From: Siphonodentalium dalli
Taxonomy: Eukaryota; Mollusca; Scaphopoda; Gadilida; Siphonodentaliidae
Direction of reading: 5' to 3'
Length of the DNA: 64,000 bases
NCBI GenBank assembly: GCA_032622095.1
Contig: CP136061.1
Location: forward strand, 64,485,127-64,549,126
A program made the translations under genes and the position numbers. Position 1 is the stretch's first letter. Each line of letters begins with the position of its first letter. The notes below the pieces were generated by a model. The model saw nothing but the letters and a program-made list of their open reading frames with translations, searched no databases and was not told where the DNA came from. Positions 47,684-59,564 of the stretch are shown one piece after another.

Positions 47684-49620
47684 TTAAGCTCCTGCCATCC
47701 TGAGTTTGCAACAACATTGAGCGAATTACAGGCTTACGGTGTCCCGATTACTTCTGTGATTACCCATGGAGACCCCAGCACGAGGACGTTGGCACGGGCA
47801 TACAAACAATTACAGAACAGAACAAGAGTACCATATTAATCACCATGAGCAGTCATTCAACAATTTTTTGGTCTAAATTAAGCCCAAAATACAACCGGCG
47901 CTGCCAATGTGTCTGTTGTCATTGATAACAATAAGATAAGAGAATGGTACGAGAAGAAATCTAAGAGACCGAGAAAGGCTACTTCTAATGAGCAGTCCAC
48001 TGAATTATTCAACAATTGGACTGTAACCGTCTTATGTAATGATAAAATAGTGGTTGCGATATATTAATTTTGTTAGGCCAAAAAAAAAAGTGTTTTGGTT
48101 CTCGGGCAATTTTGTTTTCAAATCAATGAGAGAAGGAGGGTTTTATTTTTATTTTTTTCTGCGCATAGTAAGCATGGACAAAGATACCTTCCTCTGTCTA
48201 GTAATAACCAGAAAGGTAGAGGGAACTGTTGTGCATATAAACTCATTTAGTCTTATATAAAAATGACATTGTACTACCAGTGTATGGCTTGGATTACCTA
48301 ACAATATATAATGCCCCTGACAATAACTAATGTTATTGTTGTCTAAAAACTGATACCTCCCCATTCTAATATGTGATCCTGAATTTAGTCCTGTGCCTTT
48401 CAATTGTATAAAGTTACAATTAGTGTAAGTTGTTCACAATGACTAATTGTAAGAAGAGCATGAGGATTAGCTAATCATTTTCTTAATTGTAGTCATCTAC
48501 TTCATGTTGTAAGCCTGCAAGTCACTTTTTAACACATTACATGTTCGAGCACACAACTGTACCTGGGCATGCCAACCAGCCAACGGTCGACACGAGGGAG
48601 CAGATTGACATCCCTTACGATAGTTCAAGGAACCCTAGATGCGGACGGATGGGTTGTCCCTCCTGATCATTGTTTATGATAACCATAGCCCCAAGTTGAT
48701 AAGCCAGAGAGGAGAACACTATTCTCTAGTGCCCTTAACTCAGTAGAGGAGAACCTCGAAATGAGGGGAGCAGCTGTAAGGGGGCCTACAGGGAAGGAGA
48801 TCTTCTGTACCTGGTCTTACATTGTAACAGTCCTTGTCCTGAGACAGTATTGAGAGTGATTGAACCGTCAACACCCGGCCTTCATGTCTGTTTGACAATT
48901 GCTAAAAATCAAAAATACACACGTGATGCATATATGAACTTTGTGTTATGTTGATAAGCACATTGGCTGTGGTGAGGAAAGGCAATAAGCTAGTCGATTG
49001 TCGAATAACCTTGGTTTATCATTTAACACAATAGTCAATATTATTATCAAATTGAAAAATTTAACAAGTGCAATTTTACACTCGGGATGTATGCATATTA
49101 TGTTATTATTTCACAAGAGTTAAATATCACTCCCGTCAATAGTACTCCAGACAGCAACTGTCATAGTAAAGTGAATATTGGAATGACAATGCAGCGAGAT
49201 GGCCGAAAGTAAGTCACCTAATTTCGTGCTACCGTTATTGCACCGCCTGCAGCACGTGTCAATGCGTATGTATGATAGAATAAATTGCACAATGTATGCA
49301 ATAGATTTCTTGCTAAAAAGAAACAATGAGCATCTAGTCATATCCAAATGGCCATCTATTATTCTGCCTTCGGCGACAAATGTTATAGAAAGATGCCATT
49401 TTATCGGCTTTTTAAAAATATGGAAAACAAATTTTTTTTAAACGAAACATTTTGTCCACACGAAGCCGGATTACGATAAGATAAAAATACTATAAAAGAT
49501 ACAAGCGTACCTGCGTAGAATTGTGTCAACTGCACAAACTCAATAATTATCAAAGGAAATAAGATTTTTTGTATAACAAAATAAAATACTGTCAACACTT
49601 TAATTAGAAAGAACTAGGAA
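47684..49620. other. Intronic interval; a possible relic frame and a repeat fragment
   Basis: A short plus-strand segment near 47690-47839 reads FATTLSELQAYGVPITSVIT and continues about 25 residues, then NNKIREWYEKKSKRPRKAT near 47930-47990. This may be a relic of one coding sequence with no identifiable family. At 48070-48350 a diverged copy of the left arm of the 2.8-5.4 kb repeat is visible. The rest shows nothing. Confidence 0.35.
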
Positions 49621-49624
49621 AAAG

Positions 49625-51430
49625 AGTACAAAAGTTACCTCGGCATCAAGTTTTATCAAAGTGGAGATCGCATGGTCCATGAAGGATTATTACAGGAGGT
49701 CAGGAACCATGATAAAATGTATCATAGAATTTTCGTACCGTTTTCAACTCAGGGGTTTGTTAACCCTCCCTAGTTAGAATGGTAATATACCATATAGTTC
49801 AGTGGGAAAGATAACTTAGACAGAGAAATGTTGCACATCTTCAATGTGTTGAGAAAGGGTCAATAACTATAAAATAAAAAACATAAAACATTTCTATGTT
49901 GAAAAAATGGTAATATGGTAAAATTGCAGGTGCGCAAGATCCCATGCTGGTCGACATCTGCGCCAAGTTTTAAATAAATTGTCCCAGGGTTCAGCATGCA
50001 ATGTACACTTCACTCATGAGGAATGTCCTAATAAGGGAAAAAGGAAGATTTACCTGGCATTCAGGTTTTATCAAAAGTGGAGATCATGTGGTCCATGGAG
50101 GATTAAGATGGGCCTATTCAATCAATTGATTGGTGATTTATACTAGAGGTGCCACGACTATTGATTTTGATAATCGATAATCAGTCGTCAATAATAGACT
50201 ATAATCGATTAATCGTACCTAATATTAATAACAGCAGTGGAAGTATACCGTAATATGGCCTATTGCCTGGGTCCTCGTTAACTCAATAACTGCACTGTCG
50301 CTGGTCATTTGAGACATTGGCTGATGTAATTTTTACGTTAATAAAATGCATCATAAACCACTGTTAATGACTAATGAGCACAATGTATTGAATACCAGCA
50401 CAGTTCTCAGCGATGTTATGGTTATAATATTTGTGAGTTCATTAGAACGAACGTAGCGATTAAATTAAGTTTTAGGAATAGCCATGCACATAAACAAACA
50501 ATACAATAGTAGGAATGAACAATGGACCGCCGGTTGTTCCTAAATAAAGGAATCAAATGTTATGGAAACTATAAGTTTCATCAAACTTCCAGAGCATGGT
50601 TAACAATCACAAACGTGTGCCCCACCTGCAAATTGCATGACTCAGAACAAATTAAGTATTTGATAACAGTCTGTTTCATTCATCATTCACCACACGATAT
50701 GCGATAGCCTTTACTAGTAACTTCTAAGTGTATACATTTGTACTTATACAAACAAAGTACACTTGCAATGCAATTGGGGAGAACATCACTGATTAAAATG
50801 CCATATATATATTGTTCCCTGGTTTTAGAGAGAATGACAATCAACATCCCATTGGTCCAATCAGATTCAAGGGCGAGTGCATTCAGTTCATTGAACACGG
50901 TGACAGTCGGCACATTTCAAAGACATATTGCCACCTTTCAAGTATATTAAAATATACAACGATGTCGCAATGTGTTCAAATCTGCAGTGCGGCCAATTTG
51001 TAGAATATACAACGATCCGACGAGAAACCATGTCGCATCATCAAATGAACTGCCGACTGTTTGCAACATATATCAGTAGTACTCATGTTATTGGAATCGC
51101 TTTGGTACGCGATCAAAGGATGTTAACACCTCGGTTGTAGATAGAACTGTGTAAAATAAACACGGTATTCAATAATACCCAGCATCTTCTGACATCCGAT
51201 ATAAATAACACAGATTAATCGACGATGGAAATGGTAATCGATTATCGGCTTTATCAATGGTTCATCGATTATACGATTAATCGTGGTACCCCTAATTTAT
51301 ACAGGAATCATGATAAATCGTACCATTGAATTTTCGTACCACTTTCAAAGCAGGGGTTTGTTAACCCTTTCTACTTAGAATGGGATATACCATACAGTTC
51401 AGTTGGTGGGATATCTTTGACGGAGCTACA
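49625..51430. repeat. Two direct copies of the 45.9-kb repeat family
   Basis: Copy 1 is 49625-49835. Copy 2 is 50040-50143 joined to 51303-51430 across the hAT insertion. Shared blocks are TGGTCCATGRAGGATTA, GAATTTTCGTACC, AGGGGTTTGTTAACCCT and ATACCATAYAGTTCAGT. Between them, near 49920-49985, is one Helitron-like core unit (CCCATGCTGGTCGACATCTG). Confidence 0.75.
50144..51294. mobile_element. hAT-type non-autonomous element, TSD ATTTATAC
   Basis: The 1151-bp segment has inverted ends TAGAGGTGCCACGA and TAGGGGTACCACGA, and an exact 8-bp target duplication ATTTATAC at 50136-50143 and 51295-51302. Subterminal ATAATCGATTAATCG motifs resemble those of the 10.66-kb element but the ends differ, so it is a separate family. 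It contains only short frames without transposase motifs. Confidence 0.92.
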
Positions 51431-52193
51431 GTTATCAAACGCAAATGTACACAAGTTAAGTTCAGCTGGCTTTTTTGCTGGTTGATGTGTATGACGTTAG
51501 CTTTCACCTGGAGACAAACCCATGCTGACCAAGGCTACTTTCTAAGAATATTTTCAGTTGCATTTTTAAGTCGTCATAGCAGCCGTTCATAAGTAAATTA
51601 CAGTCCAGTGCATTCCACTTATTGGCGACGACTATACTAAAAGCAAAGCAATTGGCTAGGGCAGACTGTCCAGTGTTGTTGACGAGTATGACTTCATTCT
51701 TTGATCAGAGATCCAGAGTCGTTTTGTATACCGGAGTGATCACATGAAGGTAAGCTGGAGCAGTTTGGTATGCGATGAGCAAGACACAGAATTTTTAAGT
51801 CGATCCGCATAGAATAAATGGGTTACAGTTCCTATAGATAAGATTATAACATCTAACTCAGAAAACGTTTTCTGCAAAAGAGATGATTTAATAACAATTT
51901 TGGGGGGATGGGGGAGCTGGGGACAAATAATAAGCATAGCTTTGCTCCTATTTGACTTTGGCGGGCACACACGAACAAATCTGAATCCCAAACCCCTGAC
52001 GATCATCTCTAAGAAAATTGAGCCAGATAGGTCTTACAGTTCCAAAAAATACTGATAAATATTACAAATACTGACTCATAACATATGGAACCCTCTGTTC
52101 CTCCAAAAACCCAATGTTGAAATGGTTGACAATGATTAAAACTCCACCTCAGACTTTAATAAGCAATGAAATACATAAAACATGTTAACTCAC

Positions 52194-52337
52194 GTTGTTC
52201 ACAGCTAGAACCAAGCCTGTAGAACCCATCACTGCACTGACAGGTGTGGTAGCTAGAGTATGGCTTACATCCAGTATTAGTTCCAGCACATTGGTCATCG
52301 GGTCCATTATTAGTACAGATGCTACCAAAGTATTTCT
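52194..52337 (-). CDS. EGF-like exon 3 of the EGF/FN3 gene
   Basis: The exon is 144 bp, phase 1-1, acceptor TTTCAG above 52337, donor GTGAGT below 52194. The module reads ICTNNGPDDQCAGTNTGCK, then YHTCQCSDGFYRLGSSC. It lies 148 bp downstream of exon 2. Its downstream half, including the intron, is nearly identical to exon 1 at 54.1 kb, so one arose from the other recently. Confidence 0.9.
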
Positions 52338-52484
52338 CTGAAACAAGAATAAAGTCAGTATCATATCACTCAGTGTCAGAGTCTGATGTAGTTATCTAAT
52401 GCTGAATGTTTTATTCTGTATCATAGTAGATCATATCCCCTATACAAACAAATTTAAAATGAATCTGTATGTTAATTAACTTAC

Positions 52485-52637
52485 GTTGTACACAGATTGA
52501 GCCATGCCTATAGTATCCTTCACTGCACTGACATGTATAGTAATTCTGGTTATTCTCTGATTGAATGCAGGCAGTATCAGTTCCAGCACACTGGTCACTG
52601 GGTCCATTATTGGTGCAGGATTCACCAAAGGTTTTCT
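52485..52637 (-). CDS. EGF-like exon 2 of the EGF/FN3 gene
   Basis: The exon is 153 bp, phase 1-1, acceptor CTTCAG above 52637, donor GTAAGT below 52485. The module reads SCTNNGPSDQCAGTDTACIQ, then YYTCQCSEGYYRHGSICVQ. It is paired with exon 3 at a 148-bp spacing, a pair also seen as exon 4 plus the decayed exon at 42.2-42.5 kb. Confidence 0.9.
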
Positions 52638-52918
52638 CTGAAGAAAGAGTAGAGTTAGAACCATCAATAAAATCAGATATACATCTAATTAACACTAAAT
52701 GGGTTAACAATTCCTATACCGGTATATAAGATTACAACATCTAACTCCGAAGATATAGTTTGCATACTGAGAGCTCGCATTTGTGAAATATAAGTGCATA
52801 AAAGCGGATGCCATGATGAATTTTTAAAGTGTATGTGTTCATTCGTGTTGCACACCGAAAACAGTGTACTTACAATAATTTGTACCAGTAACATTCTTTG
52901 GTATTTTGTACCTGTATG

Positions 52919-53983
52919 TAGAGCCTGTGAAGCTTTGAGATTTGATTTGATTCGATAAACTCCCAATGATTTGATTCGATTCAATATCAGTCAGCTGATT
53001 CGGCACCAAACGAATCTCAACATAACCAAATATTGTGTGGGAACATCGTCCCATTTTAGTTCAGAAAAGTTCGATCACATATAAACAACACATAGGAAAG
53101 TCACTCCTCTTTTATAGAGAATAAAATGAGTAACACGTTTCATGATTCATCTTCCAGTTACACGCTTTGAACTTTTTAAAATGGACCATTTTTAATGTTT
53201 TAATTTCCAAATAACTGTGTTTATTTCTTTTCTGTTGTCAAAGTGAGGACATTGGCACACATCATGTTAAAATCTTATTCGCTGACAATATCCAGTTGGC
53301 AGTTTATTTCTCCCAATAATATTCAATGTATTCGTACTTTCAGTTTCCTCAACAATAGGTCAAACGTTATGTGGTAAATTCTGGAGTTTGGTAATAAATA
53401 TTTCAAATAAAGCAGGTCCTAACAACTGATTCAAGTACCCTTAATATCCTACTTGTTATAGAAATATAAGTCAATAGGGAACATGATGCATTTCTGCGAG
53501 AAGCTGAGTGCTGCCCAGTGCCAACATACATGTAACCTTCGAACTTAAAATGGCCGACCTGAAATTACAAATACTTGTATTTGAATGCTGATCATCACCA
53601 GTCCCAATCATAATAAACCCTCCTTATAAATACAATGCAACTTTAACACTTTTAGCCAGCTTTGTATGATGTGTTGCCACAATCTGGTAATATTTGATTG
53701 GTTGGGTACGATATTAGCCAAGTATGTTTATTTGACACTATTTTTTCCAGGGGGGGATAATCTCATGTGGTGAATATATCATTAAATGAACGACTATGGA
53801 CTGATACTTGAATAGTGTGCAACTTTTATCCATAAAATCGATTTTTAATTACAATAACTTTGTCTCGTATCAGAATAAGTAATCAGAATCAGATCTGGTA
53901 AGATTCAATTTGAAGATTTGATTTGATTCAATATCATTCGGCGAATTCAATTTGAGCGCAAACTGCCGATTTGCCAGGCTCTA
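52919..53983. mobile_element. hAT-type non-autonomous element, TSD YCTGTATG
   Basis: This 1065-bp element has ends TAGAGCCTGTGAAG and TAGAGCCTGGCAAA on the opposite strand. Its target duplications CCTGTATG and TCTGTATG (52911-52918, 53984-53991) match at 7 of 8 positions. Subterminal ATTTGATTCGATTC motifs recur at both ends. A second copy of the interior lies at 59565-62286. It sits between EGF exons 1 and 2. Confidence 0.86.
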
Positions 53984-54136
53984 TCTGTATGATACATCAT
54001 TTTTTTTCTTTTTTTCCAGCATGGCGGAAAAATGTTCAGGGTCGCACTCAAAAAATATAGGTACGATCGAGAAACTAAAACCACAACACTTTTTCTTTGA
54101 CCCAAGCAATGAAATACATAAAACATGTTAACTCAC

Positions 54137-54280
54137 GTTGTTCACAGCTAGAACCAAGCCTGTAGAACCCATCACTGCATTGACAGGTGTGGTAGTGATA
54201 GTATGGCTTACATGCAGTATGAGTTCCAGCACATTGGTCATCGGGTCCATTATTGGTGCAAGATTCACCAAAGCTTTTCT
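54137..54280 (-). CDS. EGF-like exon 1 (most 5' in window) of the EGF/FN3 gene
   Basis: The exon is 144 bp, phase 1-1, donor GTGAGT below 54137 and acceptor CCAG above 54280. The module reads SCTNNGPDDQCAGTHTACK, then YHTCQCSDGFYRLGSSC, with all six cysteines. Its 5' half and upstream intron match exon 2, while its 3' half and downstream intron match exon 3. It is the first exon seen; the gene's start and any signal peptide must lie beyond it or above 64 kb. Confidence 0.9.
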
Positions 54281-55269
54281 CTGGAAAAGAAATAGTGTTA
54301 GTATCATCAATAAAATCAGATATACATCTAATTAACACTAAATGGGTTAACAATTCCTATATATAAGATTACAACATCTAACTCAGAAGATATAGTTTGC
54401 ATTCTGAGAGCTTGCATTTGTGGTGGGGAATCACTGTGTAACTTGTGTATGTAAGCAGTACTTTTCATAGATGTCATGCCTGAAAGTAACTTTTAACCGC
54501 GTATGCAGCACAATTCTGTTGCGGCGTCCTCTGCCTTTGATGTTTGGCGGTCATCTTCAAAGAATTATGTGTGCAACATGTTCACACAGGACGTGGCTGG
54601 CGGCATCCTTTGTCTTTGATGTCGACGCCGACGTTTCAGTCATCGCCGATGTGTGGGCGAATCAGATCAGCTATTGTTCGGAATATCTGTCACGTGTTAG
54701 GCCGTGGGCGGACCTGGGACGGTTGCAAATATTTACCATTACATGTATTCTCATTTGGTGCAATTGTAAAAAAAAATGTCTTCTAGAAAACAATCCGATG
54801 GTAGGGAGTTCTTTGAGAAGGGGGAGTCCAGGGACAAGAAGGTGACTTGTAAATTATGCAGCAAACTGCTGGCATTCCATGAATCAACAAGTTCGATGCG
54901 AAGCCACATGTCATCTATTCATGCCAAATCCATGACTGAGACTCAAAATCAGTCGCGACCCAGGCAACCCTGAAATCGTTTACTTCTACTATTGTAACTG
55001 ATGCCCGGAAAACAGCAATCCGTGACAAAGTCGCTAACTTTGTTATCAAGGACATGCAGCCATTGAGATCGGTGGAGGCCGAATATAGACCACCAGGGCG
55101 TTCGCACATATGGCTGTTAATTCAGGCGAAACACGACAAATTCAGACAGAAACTGACAGATAAAATTGAATCGCTAATAAAGTTGGCAGAGCAAAGAGAA
55201 TGCATGTCTATCACAACAGATATCTGGACCAGCCGTACAAACTATAGGTGTGACTGTCCCAATGGGACT

Positions 55270-56210
55270 AAAGATACCCTCCTCCCCCCCCTGTGTTTTT
55301 AAAATACTAAGATGTTTCACATGTCAGTAATCATTTAGTTAAAATAATAAAATAACAGTTCCCATTGTAGGTGCACAACAATAACTCTAATCTTAAACCT
55401 ATTGACCGAAAAAATGTAGGAATAAAAGTTCAGACAAAATTATGCATGTTGCGATAATGTTCTAAGTCTAATAAGGGGAATAACTCCACACAAAAAGTCA
55501 GACAGACATCATAATCACAGGTGCACAGGTTCCCATGGTACTTAATATCAGTGCCAAGATTAAAAAACATTGACCTAAAAATGTAGGAATAAAAGCTCGG
55601 ACAAAATTATGCATGTTGCAAAAAAATTTCTAAGTTGAAAAAGGGGGATAACTCCACCATAAAATGTCGGACAGACGTCATAATTGCAGGTGCACAGGTT
55701 CCCATGGCACTAAATACCTGTGCCAAGTTTAAAAAGAATTCACCTACAAATGTAGGAATAAAAGCTCAGACAAAATTATGCATGTTGCAAACAAATTTCT
55801 AAGTTGAAAAAGGGGGATAACTCCACCAAAAAATGCCGGACAAACGTCATAATTGCAGGTGCACAGGTTCCCATGGTACTGAATATCTGGGCAAAGTTTA
55901 AAAAGAATTCACCTAAAAATGTAGGAATAAAAGCTCGGACAAAATTATACATGTTGCGAACATTTTCTAAGTCGAAAAAGGGGGGGATAACTCCACCAAA
56001 AAAAGTCTGACAGACGTCATAATCGCAGGTGCACAGGTTCCCATGGTGGTTGATGTCTGTGCCAAGTTTCACGGAAATTGATCGAAAAACGACTGAGAAA
56101 AACTCCGGACAAATTTGTGTCCACGGACGGACGGACGGCGGACGGATGACGGACGGACGGACAAGCTGACTCCAGTATATCCCCCCTAACTTCGTTGCGG
56201 GGGGTACAAT
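55270..56210. mobile_element. Helitron-like (pearl-type) element with 170-bp repeats
   Basis: Four to five copies of a unit with GTGCACAGGTTCCCATGG at 55521, 55690, 55859 and 56029, so the period is 169-170 bp. A GGAC/GGCGGAC microsatellite follows at 56124-56165. The right end has CCCCCCTAACTTCGTTGCGG then GGGGT, a hairpin. It interrupts the BED-hAT transposase. The exact left end is uncertain. Confidence 0.8.
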
Positions 56211-56989
56211 GACCCGTATGTGACAACTATGTTGCATTTCATTTCGGACACATGGGACAAGATGCCAGCAAGTTCAGTTGTAGCAGTGATACACGACAAT
56301 GCGATGAATGCTGTAGCAAGTATTCGGGTATTGAATGAGAAACTAGACTCTAAACGTAAACGTCAAGCTGCTAAAGATAAAGAATATGAGTATGACTCAG
56401 ATGAGCCTGCATCTTCGAGTACCGCCACATCTTCCGCTGACCCCTATGTGTCTGCTGATGTCAGTGTGTTGCAACACAACGACTATGTTGTCAGCATCCC
56501 GTGAGCCGCACCTACATTACAACTCTGCGTTAAAGCTGGACTTGATATCCGTAAACTTAGCACATTATTGGGTGCTTGCCGTAGACTGGTTGGACATTTC
56601 AGCCACAGCGCCCGAGCTACACAAGAGTTATATACCAGACAGGAACAGATGGGGAAACCTAAAAGGAAACTGATCCAGGAATGCAAAACACGTTGGAACA
56701 GTTCCCTGCATATGGTTGAAAGGCTTTCCGATGAACGCTGGCCAGTTGTTGCAGTTTTATCAGATGACAAGGTAACCAAGAGAAGCGACGCATGCACACT
56801 GGACTTAACAAATGAGTAATGGGAGCTTATGTTGCATGTAATTCCAGTTCTAAAACTGCTCGAAGCAGCAACCAGTGTCCTCTCAGCAGAGAAGACTGTC
56901 AGTAACTCCATGGTCCTGCCAATTATGTTTGATCTACTTGATAGACTACATGTAGCAGAGAATGGCAAAGATTTCGGCTGCCATTAAAG

Positions 56990-58073
56990 TAGGGTCCTGC
57001 GAATATTCGATATTCGATTTGAGATTCGATTCGAAAGTCTAATTTGATTCGAATTCGAGTAGAAATTGCCAACTCGAAATTTCGAATATACACTGATGGA
57101 AAAGTAGGCTGTTTACGGACAAGTACACACGTCGATCTTAGCTGCTTTTTGCCATATAATTAGAGAAAATGATGTATATATGCACCTTATAATTCTTATT
57201 GTACGTCGCGATTATATATATTGAATATAAGTATAGCCAGCAATTAGCCACTATAGGACGACTAAATACGTCTGAATTCTAGCTTTGAACAAGGAGGCCA
57301 AAAGCTCGGAGATCGCCGATGGACCGACGACGCGCGTAACTTATAATAGCTATTAGACTGAGCAACCGCTAGCGTTATCCGCCGTTTATCTGTCTCAGAT
57401 TCTGCGTTATGCAATATAAACAACAACACGGTATTGAAAAGTACATTTTGGCGGTGATTTTTTTTAAGATGACTTTCAGTTTCGGAGCGTTACTTGACAA
57501 TATGTCTTCCGTTATTCGTGTTTATTTTAATCATGATAAAGCTGCAGGCAGTGCAACATGGTGTACAAATCGCAAGCATCTGGGACAATGATTCATCTAT
57601 GGAATCATCTGTCCAAGAAGCATCCATGCAGCACTACACAAACAGGCTACCCTGCGACTGTTGTTGCACCTGCAAGTGTATAACAACGGGTGATTCCGAA
57701 TGTCGATTGCAATTTTGTATGCAAACTGTATAAATTTCGCGTGATTTTAGTTCCGATAATCCATTTAGTGATTATATATTAATCGTCATGACTGCCGCAT
57801 GGACGTTTCAATCTGTTTTTTTTTTCTCGACAATTATCAATTGAAGTTAATAGTATTGAAAAGGACGGTTCATCGCCACATAAGTTATGATGAAACTTCG
57901 TGCATGTAGTTCATAGAACGTTTCACAAATCGTCTAATTATTGACAAAACATGCCCAATTGAGAATGCAACACACAGATATGATTCGATTCAATTCGATA
58001 TTCGATTCGATTTCCTTAATTTCGATTCGATATTCAATTCGATCAAAATCTCCAATTCGCAGGAAGGACCCTA
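56990..58073. mobile_element. hAT-type non-autonomous element, TSD CATTAAAG
   Basis: This 1084-bp element starts TAGGGTCCTGCGAAT and ends with the inverse ...GGACCCTA. Exact 8-bp duplication CATTAAAG lies at 56982-56989 and 58074-58081. Subterminal ATTCGATTCGA motifs occur at both ends. It is inserted in the transposase pseudogene: removing it and one duplication restores continuity of the surrounding sequence across the site. Confidence 0.93.
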
Positions 58074-58739
58074 CATTAAAGAGCTAAAACGCGCCATACG
58101 TAATGACATTGATCGCCATTTCAATTTGAGTGACATGTCTCCAAGTGGCATGCATGTCCTGGCATCAGCCCTTGATCCCAGATTTCATGAGTTAAAGTTT
58201 TTGACCGCATCGAAGAGAATTGATGTTTGAAAAGCGTTAGCAGAGGAACAGCAAAAACGTGCATCAAAAACTGATCAGAGCGATGGCAAATGTAACCAAA
58301 TAGTAAATGAATCATCTCAATATGAATCTGATGAGACCACTGCAACTGTTACTGTTGCATGTCCAGATCCATCTAAAAAGCCAAAACTCTCGGCAAAGGA
58401 ACTCATATTTGAGTTAAACAAAAAATCACCCAAGTTGCCCAACATGCTGCCAGTATCACTGACTACAATATGAAAGTTGAAATGTTCGACAGAGAGGTGT
58501 CCCTTGGAATCGATGACAGTGCACTGTTGTGGTGGAAAGCAAACCATCACCGCTATCCACTTTTGTCGACATTGGCTAGGAAATATTTGGCTGTGTTAGC
58601 AACATCAACACCGTCGGAAAGATTATTTTCCTGTTCGAGAAATATAGTGACACCGAAGCGATCATTTCTGAAGCCGGATGCAGTCGATATGCTCAACAAA
58701 AACATGACCAAACTTACCTGACTCAGGTAATTTTGGTCG

Positions 58740-59490
58740 TGATTTTGCTCTAGCTTCAGCAATGATCGCTTTAAGGAGACCGAGTCTGAAAAATTTACTG
58801 AATATACATATGCTGTCAGAGCCATGACATTATCTATATGTTGATTATGTTTATTGTTTAACTGTGAATATTAACTTACTATTAGAGCTAATTTGCTAGA
58901 TGCATTTCCGAAAGCGGTTGTCGGTTATGTATATAATATAAACTATTAATTTCTTTAATTATTTCTTGAAATTCTTAATTGAAAATGTCAAGGTTATACA
59001 CGCCAGTAATTGTGACTGCATCCCCGTCACCCCCAGGGTCCCCCACAAAAGCTCAAATATCTCCCACTGTCTACCTATGTCCTCGTTAACTTCATTGTAA
59101 GTGCACGCCTTTCGCTGCAATTTCACCGATTAATGTGAAGCATGTGACCTGTCGAAATACGTAGTAGTGGCTTGCGAGTCGCAATCGAGATTAGCTTTAC
59201 TTCGTGCAATTTTGCAAAGTTACTGTCACGTCGTTTATGCAGTTTGCTCTATAACTTTGCCAGAAACATCAGCAATATGGGCACTTTGCAGTATTTAATA
59301 GTAAGGGCCTGTTAAAAACTATATCGGGACGAATGAGGGCATGAGTATTCCTTGTTGTATACAAAATAAAACAGTGTAAAACACGGAGCATCGACAGTTT
59401 ATAACTGTCTTCAAAATGGATGTAAAGAAGTCATCGTAATTTCGCATTTACCACTTGTTTACCTGGATGTAATCCAGGACGCATTTATTA
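58740..59490. other. 3' part of the BED-hAT element
   Basis: Non-coding sequence between the transposase dimerisation domain and the right terminal region. GACAGTTTATAACTGTCTT and a nearby TTACCTGGRTG motif near 59390-59470 also occur in the 10.66-kb element (near 11590-11620), supporting the family link. Confidence 0.6.
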
Positions 59491-59564
59491 CCGATTAATC
59501 GACTAATCGTCGATTATAACTGCCGATTAGTCGATTATGAAAACTCATAGTGGTGGCAACCATA

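Larger units (their letters stand above)
54776..58721 (+). pseudogene. hAT transposase with BED zinc finger, multiply broken
   Basis: Segment 1 (54776-54973) encodes a BED-type finger: VTCKLCSKLLAFHESTSSMR then SHMSSIHAK (C-x2-C, H-x4-H). A frame change near 54964 leads to segment 2 (to about 55249), ending CMSITTDIWTSRTNY, the first catalytic aspartate region. Segment 3 (56220-56980, with further frame changes) contains VVAVIHDNAMNAV (second aspartate) and CKTRWNSSLHMVERL. Segment 4 (58075-58460) has ASALDPRFHELKF with an in-frame stop. Segment 5 (58470-58721) has the dimerisation signature LATSTPSERLFSCSRNIVT. Two insertions split it. The order and motifs match the ZBED/hAT family. Confidence 0.88.
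54430..59564 (+). mobile_element. BED-finger hAT element, broken, left end lost
   Basis: The body from about 54440 matches the interior of the 10.66-kb hAT (GTAAGCAGTAC, CAGCACAAT, TTTGGCGGTCATCTTCAAAG). The right end near 59490-59564 carries CGATTAATCGACTAATCGTC and TGGCAACCA, the same terminal type. The left terminal repeat is missing. It holds a defective transposase, a Helitron-like insertion (55.27-56.21 kb) and another hAT (56990-58073). Confidence 0.8.

Noticed and set aside
56017-56237. Minus-strand frames giving peptides such as SVRPSVRPS-like runs
   Set aside because: They come from the GGAC microsatellite and 170-bp repeats, and similar peptides appear wherever this element family occurs.
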